Below, piece by piece: positions 18,508-27,511 of a stretch of 64,000 nt of DNA. Source of the DNA: Pseudomonas hydrolytica (lineage in GTDB: Bacteria > Pseudomonadota > Gammaproteobacteria > Pseudomonadales > Pseudomonadaceae). The position numbers and the translations under genes were made by a program. The stretch is from the NCBI RefSeq assembly GCF_021495345.1, contig NZ_CP099397.1, positions 3,782,001 through 3,846,000 on the forward strand, written 5' to 3'. Position 1 is the first letter of the stretch. Each line of letters begins with the position of its first letter. The notes beneath the pieces were generated by a model that had not been told where the DNA came from, searched no databases, and saw nothing but the letters and a program-made list of their open reading frames with translations.

Positions 18508-19346
18508 AATCCACCATCTCCAGCAAGGGCTGGGCATTGCTGTGCCTGGTGCCCTTCGCGCTGTTCTTCTTCGCCTTCCAGATCGCACCACTGGCCTGGG
18601 TGGCGAGCAACAGCCTGAACACCGCCGACGGCTGGGGCCTGGGCAATTTCCAGCAGGCCTTCTCCTCGGCGTTCTACCGCCAGGCCATGCGCCACAGTCT
18701 GGAGGTCGCCTTCTGGTCGAGCCTGTTCGGCATCGTCGTCGCCATCATCGGCAGCTATTCGCTGCGCCAGGTCAGCAGCCGCCTGCGCGATTTCGTCATG
18801 GCGTTTTCCAACATGACCAGCAACTTCTCCGGGGTGCCGCTGGCCTTCGCCTTCATCATCCTGCTCGGCTTCAACGGCGCGCTGACCATCCTGCTCAAGC
18901 AGATGGGGGTGATCGAGGACTTCAACCTCTACTCCAAGACCGGCCTGATCGTGCTTTACACCTACTTCCAGATCCCCCTCGGCGTGCTGCTGCTCTACCC
19001 GGCCTTCGACGCCCTGCGCGAGGACTGGCGCGAGTCGGCCGAACTGCTCGGCGCCAATACCTGGCAGTTCTGGCGGCATATCGGCCTGCCGGTGCTGACC
19101 CCGGCGCTGCTCGGTACCTTCGTCATCCTCCTGGCCAATGCCCTGGGCGCCTACGCCACGGTGTACGCGCTGACCACCGGCAACTTCAACATCCTGCCGA
19201 TCCGTATCGCGTCGATGGTTTCCGGCGACATCTTCCTTGACCCGAACATGGCCAGCGCGCTGGCGATGGTGCTGGTCGGCCTGATGACCCTGATCACCAT
19301 CGTCCACCAATGGCTGCTGCGCCGGAGCTACCATGTCGCCCGCTGA
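18504..19346 (+). CDS. ABC transporter permease 1 (organophosphate-type operon)
   Basis: 280 residues of the PotB/AfuB-type inner-membrane permease family, about six transmembrane helices, first at residues 8-32. The EAA loop reads EDWRESAELLGANTWQFWRHIGLPVLTP, which contacts the ATPase. Start at 18504 is fixed by the ATGA overlap with the hydrolase stop. It overlaps permease 2 by 14 bp, so the two are translationally coupled. Confidence 0.88.
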   Translation: MKSTISSKGWALLCLVPFALFFFAFQIAPLAWVASNSLNTADGWGLGNFQQAFSSAFYRQAMRHSLEVAFWSSLFGIVVAIIGSYSLRQVSSRLRDFVMAFSNMTSNFSGVPLAFAFIILLGFNGALTILLKQMGVIEDFNLYSKTGLIVLYTYFQIPLGVLLLYPAFDALREDWRESAELLGANTWQFWRHIGLPVLTPALLGTFVILLANALGAYATVYALTTGNFNILPIRIASMVSGDIFLDPNMASALAMVLVGLMTLITIVHQWLLRRSYHVAR

Positions 19347-20127
19347 AAAACGCTCGCCGCTGTTCCACCAACTGGTGGTCTACCTGCTGTTTCTGATCCT
19401 GCTGTTGCCGTTGCTCGGCACGCTGGTGTACTCACTGTCCACAAGTTGGTCGGCGACCATCCTGCCCAGCGGCTTCACCTTCAAGTGGTACGTGGCGCTG
19501 TGGAGCGATGCGCGCTTTCTCGCCGCCTTCGGCCGCTCGCTGCTGGTGTGCTTCGGCGCCCTGGCGTTGTCGCTGCTGCTGATCCTGCCGCTGCTGTTCG
19601 TGGTCAACTACCACTTCCCCAAGCTGGACGCGCTGATGAACGTGCTGATCCTGCTGCCGTTCGCCATTCCGCCGGTGGTGTCCTCGGTGGGCCTGATGCA
19701 GCTGTTCGCGTCCGGCCCGCTGCCGATCCTCGGCACGCCGTGGATCCTGATCGGCTGCTACTTCACCATCGCCCTGCCCTTTATGTACCGCGCCATCACC
19801 AACAACCTGCAGGCGATCAACCTGCGCGACCTGATGGACGCTGCCCACCTGCTCGGCGCCAGCACCTGGCGCGCAGCGTTCCTGGTGGTGCTGCCCAATC
19901 TGCGCAAGGGTTTGATGGTTTCGGTGTTCCTGTCCTTCAGCTTCCTGTTCGGCGAGTTCGTCTTCGCCAACCTGCTGGTGGGCAGCCGCTATGAAACGCT
20001 GCAGGTGTACCTGTACAACATGCGCAACGACAGCGGCCATTTCACCAGCGCTCTGGTGATCTCCTATTTCATGTTCGTGCTGCTGATGACCTGGGCAGCC
20101 AACCGTCTGAACAAGGACAAATCATGA
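19333..20127 (+). CDS. ABC transporter permease 2 (organophosphate-type operon)
   Basis: 264 residues, PotC/AfuB-type permease with about six helices. The EAA loop is LRDLMDAAHLLGASTWRAAFLVVLPNLRKG. Pairs with permease 1 to form the channel. Overlaps permease 1 by 14 bp and the ATPase by 4 bp (ATGA). Confidence 0.88.
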   Translation: MSPAEKRSPLFHQLVVYLLFLILLLPLLGTLVYSLSTSWSATILPSGFTFKWYVALWSDARFLAAFGRSLLVCFGALALSLLLILPLLFVVNYHFPKLDALMNVLILLPFAIPPVVSSVGLMQLFASGPLPILGTPWILIGCYFTIALPFMYRAITNNLQAINLRDLMDAAHLLGASTWRAAFLVVLPNLRKGLMVSVFLSFSFLFGEFVFANLLVGSRYETLQVYLYNMRNDSGHFTSALVISYFMFVLLMTWAANRLNKDKS

Positions 20128-21110
20128 GTTACCTGAATATCCGCGGCCTGCATAAAAGCTACGGTGCAACGCCCATCTTCACCGACATCAACATCGAGAT
20201 CGGCCAGGGCCAGTTCATCACCCTGCTCGGCCCGTCCGGCTGCGGCAAGTCCACCCTGCTGCGCTGCATCGCCGGCCTGACCGCGGTCGACGGCGGGCAG
20301 ATCCTGCTGGACGGCGAGGACCTGGTGCCCATGCCGCCGCAAAAACGCGGCATCGGCATGGTGTTCCAGAGCTATGCGCTGTTCCCCAACATGACCGTGC
20401 AACAGAACGTCGCCTTCGGCCTGCGTATGCAGAAGGTCCCAGCCGCCGAGGCCAGCAAGCGCGTCGCCGAGGTGCTGGAGCTGGTGGAACTGAGCGACTA
20501 CGCCAATCGTTACCCGCAACAGCTCTCCGGCGGCCAGTGCCAGCGTGTGGCCCTGGCCCGCTCGCTGGTCACTCGTCCGCGCCTGCTGCTGCTCGACGAA
20601 CCACTGTCGGCGCTGGATGCGCGCATCCGCAAGCACCTGCGCGAGCAGATCCGCGCGATCCAGCGCGAGCTGGGCCTGACCACCATCTTCGTCACCCACG
20701 ATCAGGAAGAGGCGCTGGTGTTGTCCGACCGCATCGTGCTGATGAACGGCGGACAGATCGTCCAGAGCGGCGACGCCGAAACCCTCTACACTGCGCCGGC
20801 CGATGCCTTCGCCGCCGGTTTTATCGGCAACTACAACCTGCTCGACGCCGAGGCCGCCAGCCGCCTGCTCGGCCAGCCGATCGGCAGCCGCGTGGCGATT
20901 CGCCCGGAAGCCATCCACTTCGCCGACGGCGGCATCGAGGCGCAGATTCGCAGCCACAGCCTACTCGGCAACGTGATCCGCTACCGCGTCGAAGCACGCG
21001 GCGTGGAATTGCTGGTAGACGTGCTCAACCGCTCCGCCGCCGACCTGCACCACGACGGCCAGAGCGTCAGCCTGGCCATAGGCGCCGATGCGATCCGGGA
21101 GGTGGCGTGA
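20124..21110 (+). CDS. ABC transporter ATP-binding protein (organophosphate-type operon)
   Basis: 328 residues. Walker A GPSGCGKST (about 35-43), Q-loop in MVFQSYALFPNMTV, signature LSGGQCQRVALARSL, Walker B LLLLDEPLSALD and switch VTHDQEEAL are all intact. A C-terminal TOBE-type extension after about residue 240 fits the PotA/FbpC/PhnT group. Coupled to its neighbours by a 4-bp overlap at the start; its TGA shares one base with the next ATG. Confidence 0.92.
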   Translation: MSYLNIRGLHKSYGATPIFTDINIEIGQGQFITLLGPSGCGKSTLLRCIAGLTAVDGGQILLDGEDLVPMPPQKRGIGMVFQSYALFPNMTVQQNVAFGLRMQKVPAAEASKRVAEVLELVELSDYANRYPQQLSGGQCQRVALARSLVTRPRLLLLDEPLSALDARIRKHLREQIRAIQRELGLTTIFVTHDQEEALVLSDRIVLMNGGQIVQSGDAETLYTAPADAFAAGFIGNYNLLDAEAASRLLGQPIGSRVAIRPEAIHFADGGIEAQIRSHSLLGNVIRYRVEARGVELLVDVLNRSAADLHHDGQSVSLAIGADAIREVA

Positions 21111-21763
21111 TGGCCCTGGCAATCTTCGATCTCGACGAAACCCTGATCCACGGCGACTGCGCCAGTCTGTGGGCAGTGGAAATGACCAAGCTGGGCTGGG
21201 CCGATGGCGAAGCCTTCATCGCCCGCGAACAGGAGCTGATGCACCTGTATGCGGCGGGCGAGCTGGCCATGGAGGACTACATGGCCTTCACCCTGGCGCC
21301 ACTGGTGGGGCGCACACCCGAGGAGGTCGCCCATGTGGTCGAGCCCTTCGTCGAGGATGTGATCGAGCCGATCTTCTACAGCGACGCCAGCCGCACCCTG
21401 GCCGCGCACCGCGAAGCCGGCGATCGCCTGCTGGTGATCTCCGCCTCGGCGCATTTTCTGGTCAGCGCCATCGCCGAGCGCTTCGGCATCGACGAGGTAT
21501 TGGCCATCGACCTGGAGCAGCAGCACGGCTTCTACAGCGGCCGCACCCAGGGCGTACTGACCTACCGCGAAGGCAAGGTGACACGGCTACAGGCCTGGCT
21601 CGCCGAGCAGAACGAGAACCTGGCCGGCGCCAGCTTCTATTCCGACTCGCGCAACGACCTGCCGCTGCTGCAACTGGTGGACAGGCCATTCGCGGTCAAC
21701 CCCGACCCGACCCTGCGCGCCCACGCCGAACAGGCCGGCTGGCCGATTCTCAACTGGCGCTGA
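21110..21763 (+). CDS. HAD-IB family hydrolase (SerB-like phosphatase)
   Basis: 217 residues of the haloacid dehalogenase superfamily, subfamily IB. Motif I is FDLDETL with nucleophile Asp7 and acid/base Asp9; motif II is the serine in VISAS; motif IV is YSDSRNDLPLL. These enzymes remove phosphate from small phosphomonoesters. It starts on the last base of the ATPase stop codon (TGATG), so it belongs to the same operon. Together with the NPP-like enzyme it could strip phosphate from the imported compound in two steps: diester to monoester, then monoester to alcohol plus phosphate. Confidence 0.87.
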   Translation: MALAIFDLDETLIHGDCASLWAVEMTKLGWADGEAFIAREQELMHLYAAGELAMEDYMAFTLAPLVGRTPEEVAHVVEPFVEDVIEPIFYSDASRTLAAHREAGDRLLVISASAHFLVSAIAERFGIDEVLAIDLEQQHGFYSGRTQGVLTYREGKVTRLQAWLAEQNENLAGASFYSDSRNDLPLLQLVDRPFAVNPDPTLRAHAEQAGWPILNWR

Positions 21764-21771
21764 TTCGGCCC

Positions 21772-21859
21772 GTAGGGTGCGCCGTGCGCACCGGGGTCCT
21801 CTGATGCGTGCGGTCCACCATCGCGCCCGCTGTTTCAAGGTGCGCCTGGCGCACCCTAC
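21772..21859. repeat. REP-A inverted pair
   Basis: GTAGGGTGCGCCG-TGCGCACC (21772-21792) faces an inverted copy at 21839-21859. It closes the ABC/hydrolase operon. Confidence 0.75.
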
Positions 21860-21896
21860 AAGGGTGCGCTAGGCCACCGGGCGTTCAGCGACTCAC

Positions 21897-22193
21897 TCAA
21901 CGTGCCGAGCTGAGCATCTCGATTTCACGAAGCTCGACATCACGGCGCAGGTAATCCATGCGCCTTTCGTGAAACTCGCGCATGTGCGGCAGCGCCATGT
22001 GCTCGGCCAGCGCCTCCCGCGATGCCCATACCTCGTAGAAGATGAACAGGGTCGGGTCCTGCACGTCGCGCAGCATGTGGTATTCGATGCAGCCGGGCTC
22101 GGCGCGGCTGGGTTCGACGTAAGCCCGGAACAGCCGCTCGAAGGCTTCGGCCTGTTCGGGTCGGGTGTGGGCGTGGAGGATAAAGGCATACAT
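21897..22193 (-). CDS. Antibiotic biosynthesis monooxygenase (ABM) domain protein
   Basis: 98 residues with MYAFILHAHTRPEQAEAFERLF and the FIFYEVWASREALAEHMALPHM pattern of the ABM dimeric ferredoxin-like fold. Members oxidise quinols or degrade heme, but many are uncharacterised. I start it at 22193 because upstream in-frame codons do not resemble the family. It is convergent with the HAD gene and divergent from mdaB, a quinone reductase, which hints at a role with quinones. Confidence 0.72.
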   Translation of the reverse strand: MYAFILHAHTRPEQAEAFERLFRAYVEPSRAEPGCIEYHMLRDVQDPTLFIFYEVWASREALAEHMALPHMREFHERRMDYLRRDVELREIEMLSSAR

Positions 22194-22345
22194 CGGGAAG
22201 GCTCCGGATAAGGAATACCTCCTCACCTTAACGCAGGCTTCAGCTCGCATTTCATGACTTTCAGTCAACAATAATTTGACCGCTGCGGGGTATTTCACGC
22301 GCGCAGGGCCCGATAACCTGCCGCCACATTTTCCGGAGACCCCCG

Positions 22346-22933
22346 ATGAAAAAGATCCTCCTGCTCAATGGCGGCAAACAGTTCGCCCATTCCAACGGCC
22401 AGTACAACACCACCCTGCACGACGCTGCCGTGGCCTTTCTCGACCGCGCCGGTTTCGATATCAAGACCACCTTCATCGACGGCGGCTACGACGTCGAGGA
22501 CGAGGTACAGAAATTCCTCTGGGCCGACGTGGTGATCTATCAGATGCCCGGCTGGTGGATGGGCGCCCCCTGGACGGTGAAGAAGTATCTGGACGAGGTG
22601 TTCACCACCGGCCACGGCAGCCTCTACGCCAACGACGGCCGCACCCGCTCCGACGCCTCGCAGAAGTACGGTAGCGGCGGGCTGATCCAGGGCAAGCAGT
22701 ACATGCTGTCGCTGACCTGGAACGCCCCGGTGCAGGCCTTCGAGGACCCGACCGACTTCTTCGAAGGCAAGGGCGTGGACGCGGTGTACTTCCCCTTCCA
22801 CAAGGCCAACGAATTCCTCGGCATGAGCGCCCTGCCCACCTTCATCTGCAACGACGTGATGAAGGTGCCGAACATCGAGCGCGACGTGGCGCGCTACGAA
22901 CAGCACCTGGCTCAGGTGTTCGGCGTCGCCTGA
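22346..22933 (+). CDS. mdaB: NADPH:quinone reductase MdaB family
   Basis: 195-residue flavodoxin-fold FAD enzyme that reduces quinones by two electrons. MKKILLLNGGKQFAHSNGQYN is the typical MdaB N-terminus; QMPGWWMGAPWTVKKYLDEVF near residues 72-92 lines the active site, with the C-terminal PNIERDVARYEQHL. GGAGA lies before the ATG. It ends 6 bp from the convergent CAP-domain gene. Confidence 0.9.
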   Translation: MKKILLLNGGKQFAHSNGQYNTTLHDAAVAFLDRAGFDIKTTFIDGGYDVEDEVQKFLWADVVIYQMPGWWMGAPWTVKKYLDEVFTTGHGSLYANDGRTRSDASQKYGSGGLIQGKQYMLSLTWNAPVQAFEDPTDFFEGKGVDAVYFPFHKANEFLGMSALPTFICNDVMKVPNIERDVARYEQHLAQVFGVA

Positions 22934-22939
22934 GGCAGC

Positions 22940-23779
22940 TCAGCGTCCGCCGAACAGCGCGGTCCAGTAGATGCCGGCGTCGCTTTGCGGGTCGCTGCCG
23001 TAGGCGGCGCCGAGTTCCTCGAACTGTGGGTTCATCAGGTTGGCGCAATGAGCCGGGCTGGCCAGCCAGCCTTCGACCACCTTGTCAGCCGTGTCCAATG
23101 CAGCGGCGATGTTCTCGCCAATGCGCCCACCGCCATAGCCGGCCAGCTCCGCACGATCCCCCGGAGTCCGGCCGTCGCGGCCCTGGTGAGCGAAGAAGTT
23201 GTCATTGGCCATGGCGCGGCTATGCGACTCGGCTGCCGTGGCCAGCTCCGCGCTCCAGGTCAGCGGTGCGGCTGCGGCGAACTGCTGAGCGCCGCACTGG
23301 CGCGCCTGGGCGCGGGCGGCGTTGATGCGCTGCAGCAGGTTCTGTCCTTCGGCCTGCCAGTCGCCGAGGCGGCCACTGAGCAGTGGGCGCGCCAGGACGA
23401 TGCGCCAGTCGCGGTCCATGCGGCTGACGCCGATGTCGATGAACTGCGGGTCGAGCAGCACCCGGCAGAAGCTCTCCGCCAGCGCCTGCATCGCCGCCTG
23501 CGCATCGCGCGGACCGGACAGGCTGATGGCCTGCACATTGACCAGCGGATAGCCCGACGCACTCAGCGCCTGCTGCAGGTCACCGGTGCCGGCCGCCGGC
23601 AGCAGCAGACGCGTATCGCTGCTCAACGGCGGCAGTGGCTCGGAAACCTGCACGCCGCAGCGCTGCACCTCGCCGCGGTAGGCATTGATGGCTTCGATCA
23701 GCCGCGCCTCGTCCGCTGCCTGCGCCGTGACGGCGAACAGACCCAGCGTCAGAACGACGGCGAAAAAGGGCAAGCGCAT
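22940..23779 (-). CDS. Exported CAP-superfamily (SCP/PR-1) protein
   Basis: 279 residues. The start at 23779 has AAGGAG upstream and gives a clean signal peptide (MRLPFFAVVLTLGLFAVTAQA). The C-terminal half is a CAP domain: INAARAQARQCG, LTWSAELATAAESHSRAMA, FFAHQGRDGRTPGDRAELAGY, GENIAA, WLASPAHCANLMNPQFEELGAAY. The N-terminal half (about 25-140) is unassigned and may be a related degenerate copy. Function unknown; such bacterial proteins are periplasmic or secreted. Confidence 0.82.
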   Translation of the reverse strand: MRLPFFAVVLTLGLFAVTAQAADEARLIEAINAYRGEVQRCGVQVSEPLPPLSSDTRLLLPAAGTGDLQQALSASGYPLVNVQAISLSGPRDAQAAMQALAESFCRVLLDPQFIDIGVSRMDRDWRIVLARPLLSGRLGDWQAEGQNLLQRINAARAQARQCGAQQFAAAAPLTWSAELATAAESHSRAMANDNFFAHQGRDGRTPGDRAELAGYGGGRIGENIAAALDTADKVVEGWLASPAHCANLMNPQFEELGAAYGSDPQSDAGIYWTALFGGR

Positions 23780-23987
23780 AGGACTCTCCTTGCAAACCGA
23801 CCGTGCAGATGATGCGCGATGGGGCGCCTTTGGCCTAGTGGGTGGTGGGTCAGACCTTCGTTTACTGGGGAAAGTGCTGCACCGACTGCACCAGAGGCGA
23901 CCGATCATCCAGAAGCCTGCGCAGCCATTCGCGTCTGGCGCCAGGCGGCGTATGGTGAAAGCTCCACTCCATTGAGGAGAAATCGCC

Positions 23988-24353
23988 ATGTTCAAGGTAA
24001 CCCGCAGCGGCGATCAGCGCATCGACGTGGATTTCACCGGCAAGCTGGACAGCGAGGCCATGCGTGTCGCCCTCGACGAATTGATTCAGGCCGCCGAAGG
24101 CATAGAGCACGGCAAGATGTTCTATCGCGTCGGCAGTTTCGAATGGCCAACGCTCGGTGCGGTGGGCGTCGAGCTCAAGCGCATTCCGCAGCTGCTGCGC
24201 CTGATTCGCCAGTTCGACCGGGTGGCGGTGGTGGCCGATCAGCAGTGGCTGCGCACCGCCAGCGAGGTGGAGGGCGCACTGATTCCGGGCCTGACCATCA
24301 AGGCCTTCGATTCGATCCACGAAGCGCAGGCCGAAGCCTGGTTGCAGCAATGA
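23988..24353 (+). CDS. SpoIIAA-like (STAS-related) protein
   Basis: 121 residues of the SpoIIAA-like family, starting MFKVTRSGDQRIDVDFTGKLDSEAMR with a mid-protein WPTLGAVGVELKRIP segment. The fold resembles anti-anti-sigma STAS domains, but the family often lacks the regulatory serine and its role is unknown. GAGGAG sits before the ATG. It stands alone between the CAP gene and ppiC. Confidence 0.72.
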   Translation: MFKVTRSGDQRIDVDFTGKLDSEAMRVALDELIQAAEGIEHGKMFYRVGSFEWPTLGAVGVELKRIPQLLRLIRQFDRVAVVADQQWLRTASEVEGALIPGLTIKAFDSIHEAQAEAWLQQ

Positions 24354-24506
24354 GGCAAGCGCGCTGCCGAGCGCCTCGGCAGCGCCTCGTTGCGTTGTCG
24401 CACATGGGGGACGACGAGCCGGACGCAACCCGACGCCCGCCGGCCCCGTATGCTTGGCGAGTCGATTGCGCTAGGCTCTGCACCTCAATCGAAAGGAGAT
24501 ACTCCC

Positions 24507-24788
24507 ATGGCTCGCGCCACTGCCCGTCACATCCTGGTTGCCAGCGAAGACAAGTGCAACGAACTGAAAGCCGCCATCGAAGGTGGCGCCGACTTTGCCC
24601 AGCTGGCGAAGGACAACTCCAGCTGCCCGTCCGGCCGTAACGGCGGCGACCTGGGCTCGTTCGGCCCCGGCCAGATGGTCAAGGAATTCGACACCGTGGT
24701 GTTCAGCGCACCGGTCGGCGTGGTCCAGGGCCCGGTCAAGACCCAGTTCGGTTATCACCTGCTGGAAGTCACCAGCCGCCAGGACTGA
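24507..24788 (+). CDS. ppiC: Parvulin-type peptidyl-prolyl isomerase PpiC
   Basis: 93-residue cytoplasmic single-domain parvulin. ATARHILVASEDKCNELK, FAQLAKDNSSCPSGRNGGDLG and the C-terminal FGYHLLEV with the catalytic-site histidine are all present. AAGGAG 9 bp before the ATG at 24507 fixes the start; a longer in-frame start would add unrelated residues. Catalyses cis/trans isomerisation of prolyl bonds. Confidence 0.93.
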   Translation: MARATARHILVASEDKCNELKAAIEGGADFAQLAKDNSSCPSGRNGGDLGSFGPGQMVKEFDTVVFSAPVGVVQGPVKTQFGYHLLEVTSRQD

Positions 24789-24866
24789 TGATGCCAAGGG
24801 CGCGGCCGCCACGGCGGCCCGCCCTCGTTCCCGCCTTTTCACCGCCCCTCCCCCTGGGTTTCAGCC

Positions 24867-26423
24867 ATGAAGCGCGGCATTCGGCTAGCCTCCTTTCTGC
24901 TGGTGTTCATCTGCCTGTCTCTGGCCCTGCTGACGGCATGGCAAATCTGGTTCTCCCGCGAGCGCGCAATACGCGAGCTGAACGTGGCCAACCTCAATCT
25001 GGTTCAGGCGCTGGACAACTACACCGAGGGCGTGATTCGCCAGTCCGAACTGGTGCTGAACGACCTGAGCGAGCGCGTGCAAGGGGCTGACTTCTCCCCG
25101 CAGGAGCAGGAGCGAATCAGGAGACTGCTGCAACAGCAGACCCAGGTACTCGGCCTGGCCAACGCCATCGTCATTTACGATACCCAGGGCGACCGGCTGC
25201 TGGCCTCCAGCAGCGCCCCCCAGTCCGGCCTCAACGCGGCCGACCGCGCCTTCTTCATTCATCACCGCGACGATCCCTCGACGGATATTTTCATCGGCCC
25301 CACCATCAAGAGCCGCATTACCGGCGACTGGGTCTTCACCGTCAGCCGCCGGCTTAACGATGCCGATGGCGGCTTCGCCGGAGCGGTGGCCGTCACCCTG
25401 GGTGTCGAGCATTTCCTGCATTTCTATGGCGGTCTCGACCTCGGCGAACATGGCTCGATGAGCCTGTCGAGCAGCGCCGGCCTGCTGCTGTTTCGCCAAC
25501 CCTTTCGTGAGCAGGATGTAGGCCTCGACTGGTCCGACTCGCCGGTGCTGCAAATCCTGCGCGAGAAGCACGAAGGCACCTCCATCCAGACGTCGCGCAT
25601 CGACGGCATCGAGCGCCTCTATGCGTTTCGCCGCAATGAGCGCCTGCCGCTGATCACCGTGATCGCGGTCGGCCGTGCCGAGGCCCTGGCGGCCTGGCGC
25701 CGCGATGCCGAGCTGTTCGCCGCGCTGATTCTGCTTCTGCTGCTGGCCATCGGCGTCATCGGCCAACGCCTGATTCTCGATATCCGCCGCCGCTCGCGCA
25801 TGGAGCAGCAATTGCTGAGCGCGAGGGAGGAGCTGCTCGATGCCAATGCCCGGCTGGAGGTGCTGGCGTCGCAGGATGCCCTGACCGGCCTGGCCAACCG
25901 ACGCAGCTTCGACCAGACCCTCGAGGTGGAGATTCGCCGCGCCCAGCGTCGTGGTTCGCCGCTGTCGCTGATGCTGCTGGATATCGACCTGTTCAAGCGC
26001 TACAACGACCGCTACGGCCATGTGGCCGGCGATGCCTGCCTGCGCGCAGTGGCCGATGTGCTCAGACAATGCATGCGGCGCCCCGGCGACCTGGCGGCGC
26101 GCTACGGTGGCGAGGAACTGGCGGTGATCCTACCCAACGTCGACAGCGAAGGTGCCCAGACCGTGGCCCGAACCTTCCTGCAGGCCCTAGAACAGCGCCA
26201 CCTCGCCCATCAGGGCAGCCCCTTTCAGCGAGTCACGGTGAGCGCTGGCCTGGCCAGCCTGATCCCCAGCGCCGAGGACAGCAGCGCCCAGGCCGTTGCC
26301 CTGATCCGCAGCGCCGACCAGGCCCTGTATCGCGCCAAGAGCAATGGCCGTAACCGCCTGGAGTGCGCCGAAGCACCGAGACGAGACGCCAGCGGCGGCG
26401 ACTCGGCCAGTCATCCGGGCTGA
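24867..26423 (+). CDS. Membrane diguanylate cyclase with periplasmic sensor (dCACHE/PDC-type)
   Basis: 518 residues: one N-terminal helix (about 5-28), a periplasmic PDC/Cache-like region to about 275 containing SRRLNDADGGFAGAVAVTLGVEHF, a second helix (about 283-305), a short coiled coil, then a GGDEF domain. The active site reads GGEEL, a functional variant, and the RPGD inhibitory site lies five residues before it, so product feedback is expected. Makes c-di-GMP in answer to an unknown periplasmic signal. It is one of three c-di-GMP enzymes in the window. Confidence 0.9.
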   Translation: MKRGIRLASFLLVFICLSLALLTAWQIWFSRERAIRELNVANLNLVQALDNYTEGVIRQSELVLNDLSERVQGADFSPQEQERIRRLLQQQTQVLGLANAIVIYDTQGDRLLASSSAPQSGLNAADRAFFIHHRDDPSTDIFIGPTIKSRITGDWVFTVSRRLNDADGGFAGAVAVTLGVEHFLHFYGGLDLGEHGSMSLSSSAGLLLFRQPFREQDVGLDWSDSPVLQILREKHEGTSIQTSRIDGIERLYAFRRNERLPLITVIAVGRAEALAAWRRDAELFAALILLLLLAIGVIGQRLILDIRRRSRMEQQLLSAREELLDANARLEVLASQDALTGLANRRSFDQTLEVEIRRAQRRGSPLSLMLLDIDLFKRYNDRYGHVAGDACLRAVADVLRQCMRRPGDLAARYGGEELAVILPNVDSEGAQTVARTFLQALEQRHLAHQGSPFQRVTVSAGLASLIPSAEDSSAQAVALIRSADQALYRAKSNGRNRLECAEAPRRDASGGDSASHPG

Positions 26424-26444
26424 ATGCGGGCCGTCCGAAAAACG

Positions 26445-27338
26445 CTAGAGCGCCCGCACGGTGCGCTGGCGCCAGCTATCGAGCAGCCGGCCGCCCCAGA
26501 CGTTGAGCAGCAGCCCGGCCATCACCAGAATGGCGCCGACCACCTGCAGCGAACCCAGGCGTTCGCCCAGCAGCAACGCCGACGAGCTGATGCCCACCAC
26601 CGGCACCAGCAGGGAGAACGGTGCCACCTGGCTGGCCGGATAGCGCGACAGCAGGCGGCTCCACAGGCCATAACCGAGCAGCGTGGCGCCGAACGCCAGA
26701 TAGGCCAGCACCGCCAGCGATTGCAGGCCGATGCCGCGCAGCGACGCGCCGATCAGCGCCGGCCCCTCCAGCCACAGCGACAGCGCCAGAAACGGCAGCG
26801 GCGGTATCAGACTGCCCCAGACCACTAGCCCCAGCAGATTGACCTTGCCCAGTTTGCGCGTGACCACATTGCCCAGTGCCCACATCGAGGCCGCGGCGAT
26901 GGTCAGGACGAAACCGGCCAGGGTCATCGCCTGGCCGCTCTGCAGGCCGATCAGCGCCAGGCCGCAAGCGGCCACCAGCAAACCGAACAGGTTGCTGCCG
27001 CGCAGGCGCTCGCCGAGAAACAGGGCGGCGAAGAACAGGGTGAAGAACGCCTGCGACTGCAGCACCAGCGAGGCCAGCCCGGCCGGCATGCCGACATGCA
27101 TGGCGTAGAAAAGAAAGGCGAACTGCCCGACCGAGATGGTCATGCCATAGGCCAGCAGCCAGCGCAGCGGCACCTGCGGCCGACGTACCAACAGAATGGC
27201 GGGAAAAGCGGCGAGCATGAAGCGCAGCGCGCCCATCAGCATCGGCGGCATACCCTCGAGCCCGACCTTGATCACCACGAAATTCAGGCCCCAGACGACG
27301 ATCACCAGCAGAGCCAGCAGCAGATCCTTGGGCGACAT
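26445..27338 (-). CDS. EamA-family (DMT superfamily) exporter
   Basis: 297 residues with ten predicted transmembrane helices and two EamA repeats. The N-terminus LLLALLVIVVWGLNFVVIKVGLEGMPP is characteristic of the cysteine/O-acetylserine exporter group (EamA proper), though substrate cannot be fixed from sequence alone. Start at 27338 is chosen for the MSPKDLLL N-terminus; the longer frame adds a hydrophilic Arg/Cys-rich stretch. Convergent with the diguanylate cyclase. Confidence 0.85.
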   Translation of the reverse strand: MSPKDLLLALLVIVVWGLNFVVIKVGLEGMPPMLMGALRFMLAAFPAILLVRRPQVPLRWLLAYGMTISVGQFAFLFYAMHVGMPAGLASLVLQSQAFFTLFFAALFLGERLRGSNLFGLLVAACGLALIGLQSGQAMTLAGFVLTIAAASMWALGNVVTRKLGKVNLLGLVVWGSLIPPLPFLALSLWLEGPALIGASLRGIGLQSLAVLAYLAFGATLLGYGLWSRLLSRYPASQVAPFSLLVPVVGISSSALLLGERLGSLQVVGAILVMAGLLLNVWGGRLLDSWRQRTVRAL

Positions 27339-27511
27339 GGGACGGTCCTCGGGAAGGGAGCGTCCATTAGAGCAACGCCAGCCACGCCGCGGCAGACACA
27401 GTGCCCGACGGAAAACGCCACACAGTGAGCAGATCGTCCAACCTCGGCGAGAACATTCTGTCACCTCGCGCCCTTTGCTACCCTGCGCCCTCCGCCTGAC
27501 CAGAGCACGCC

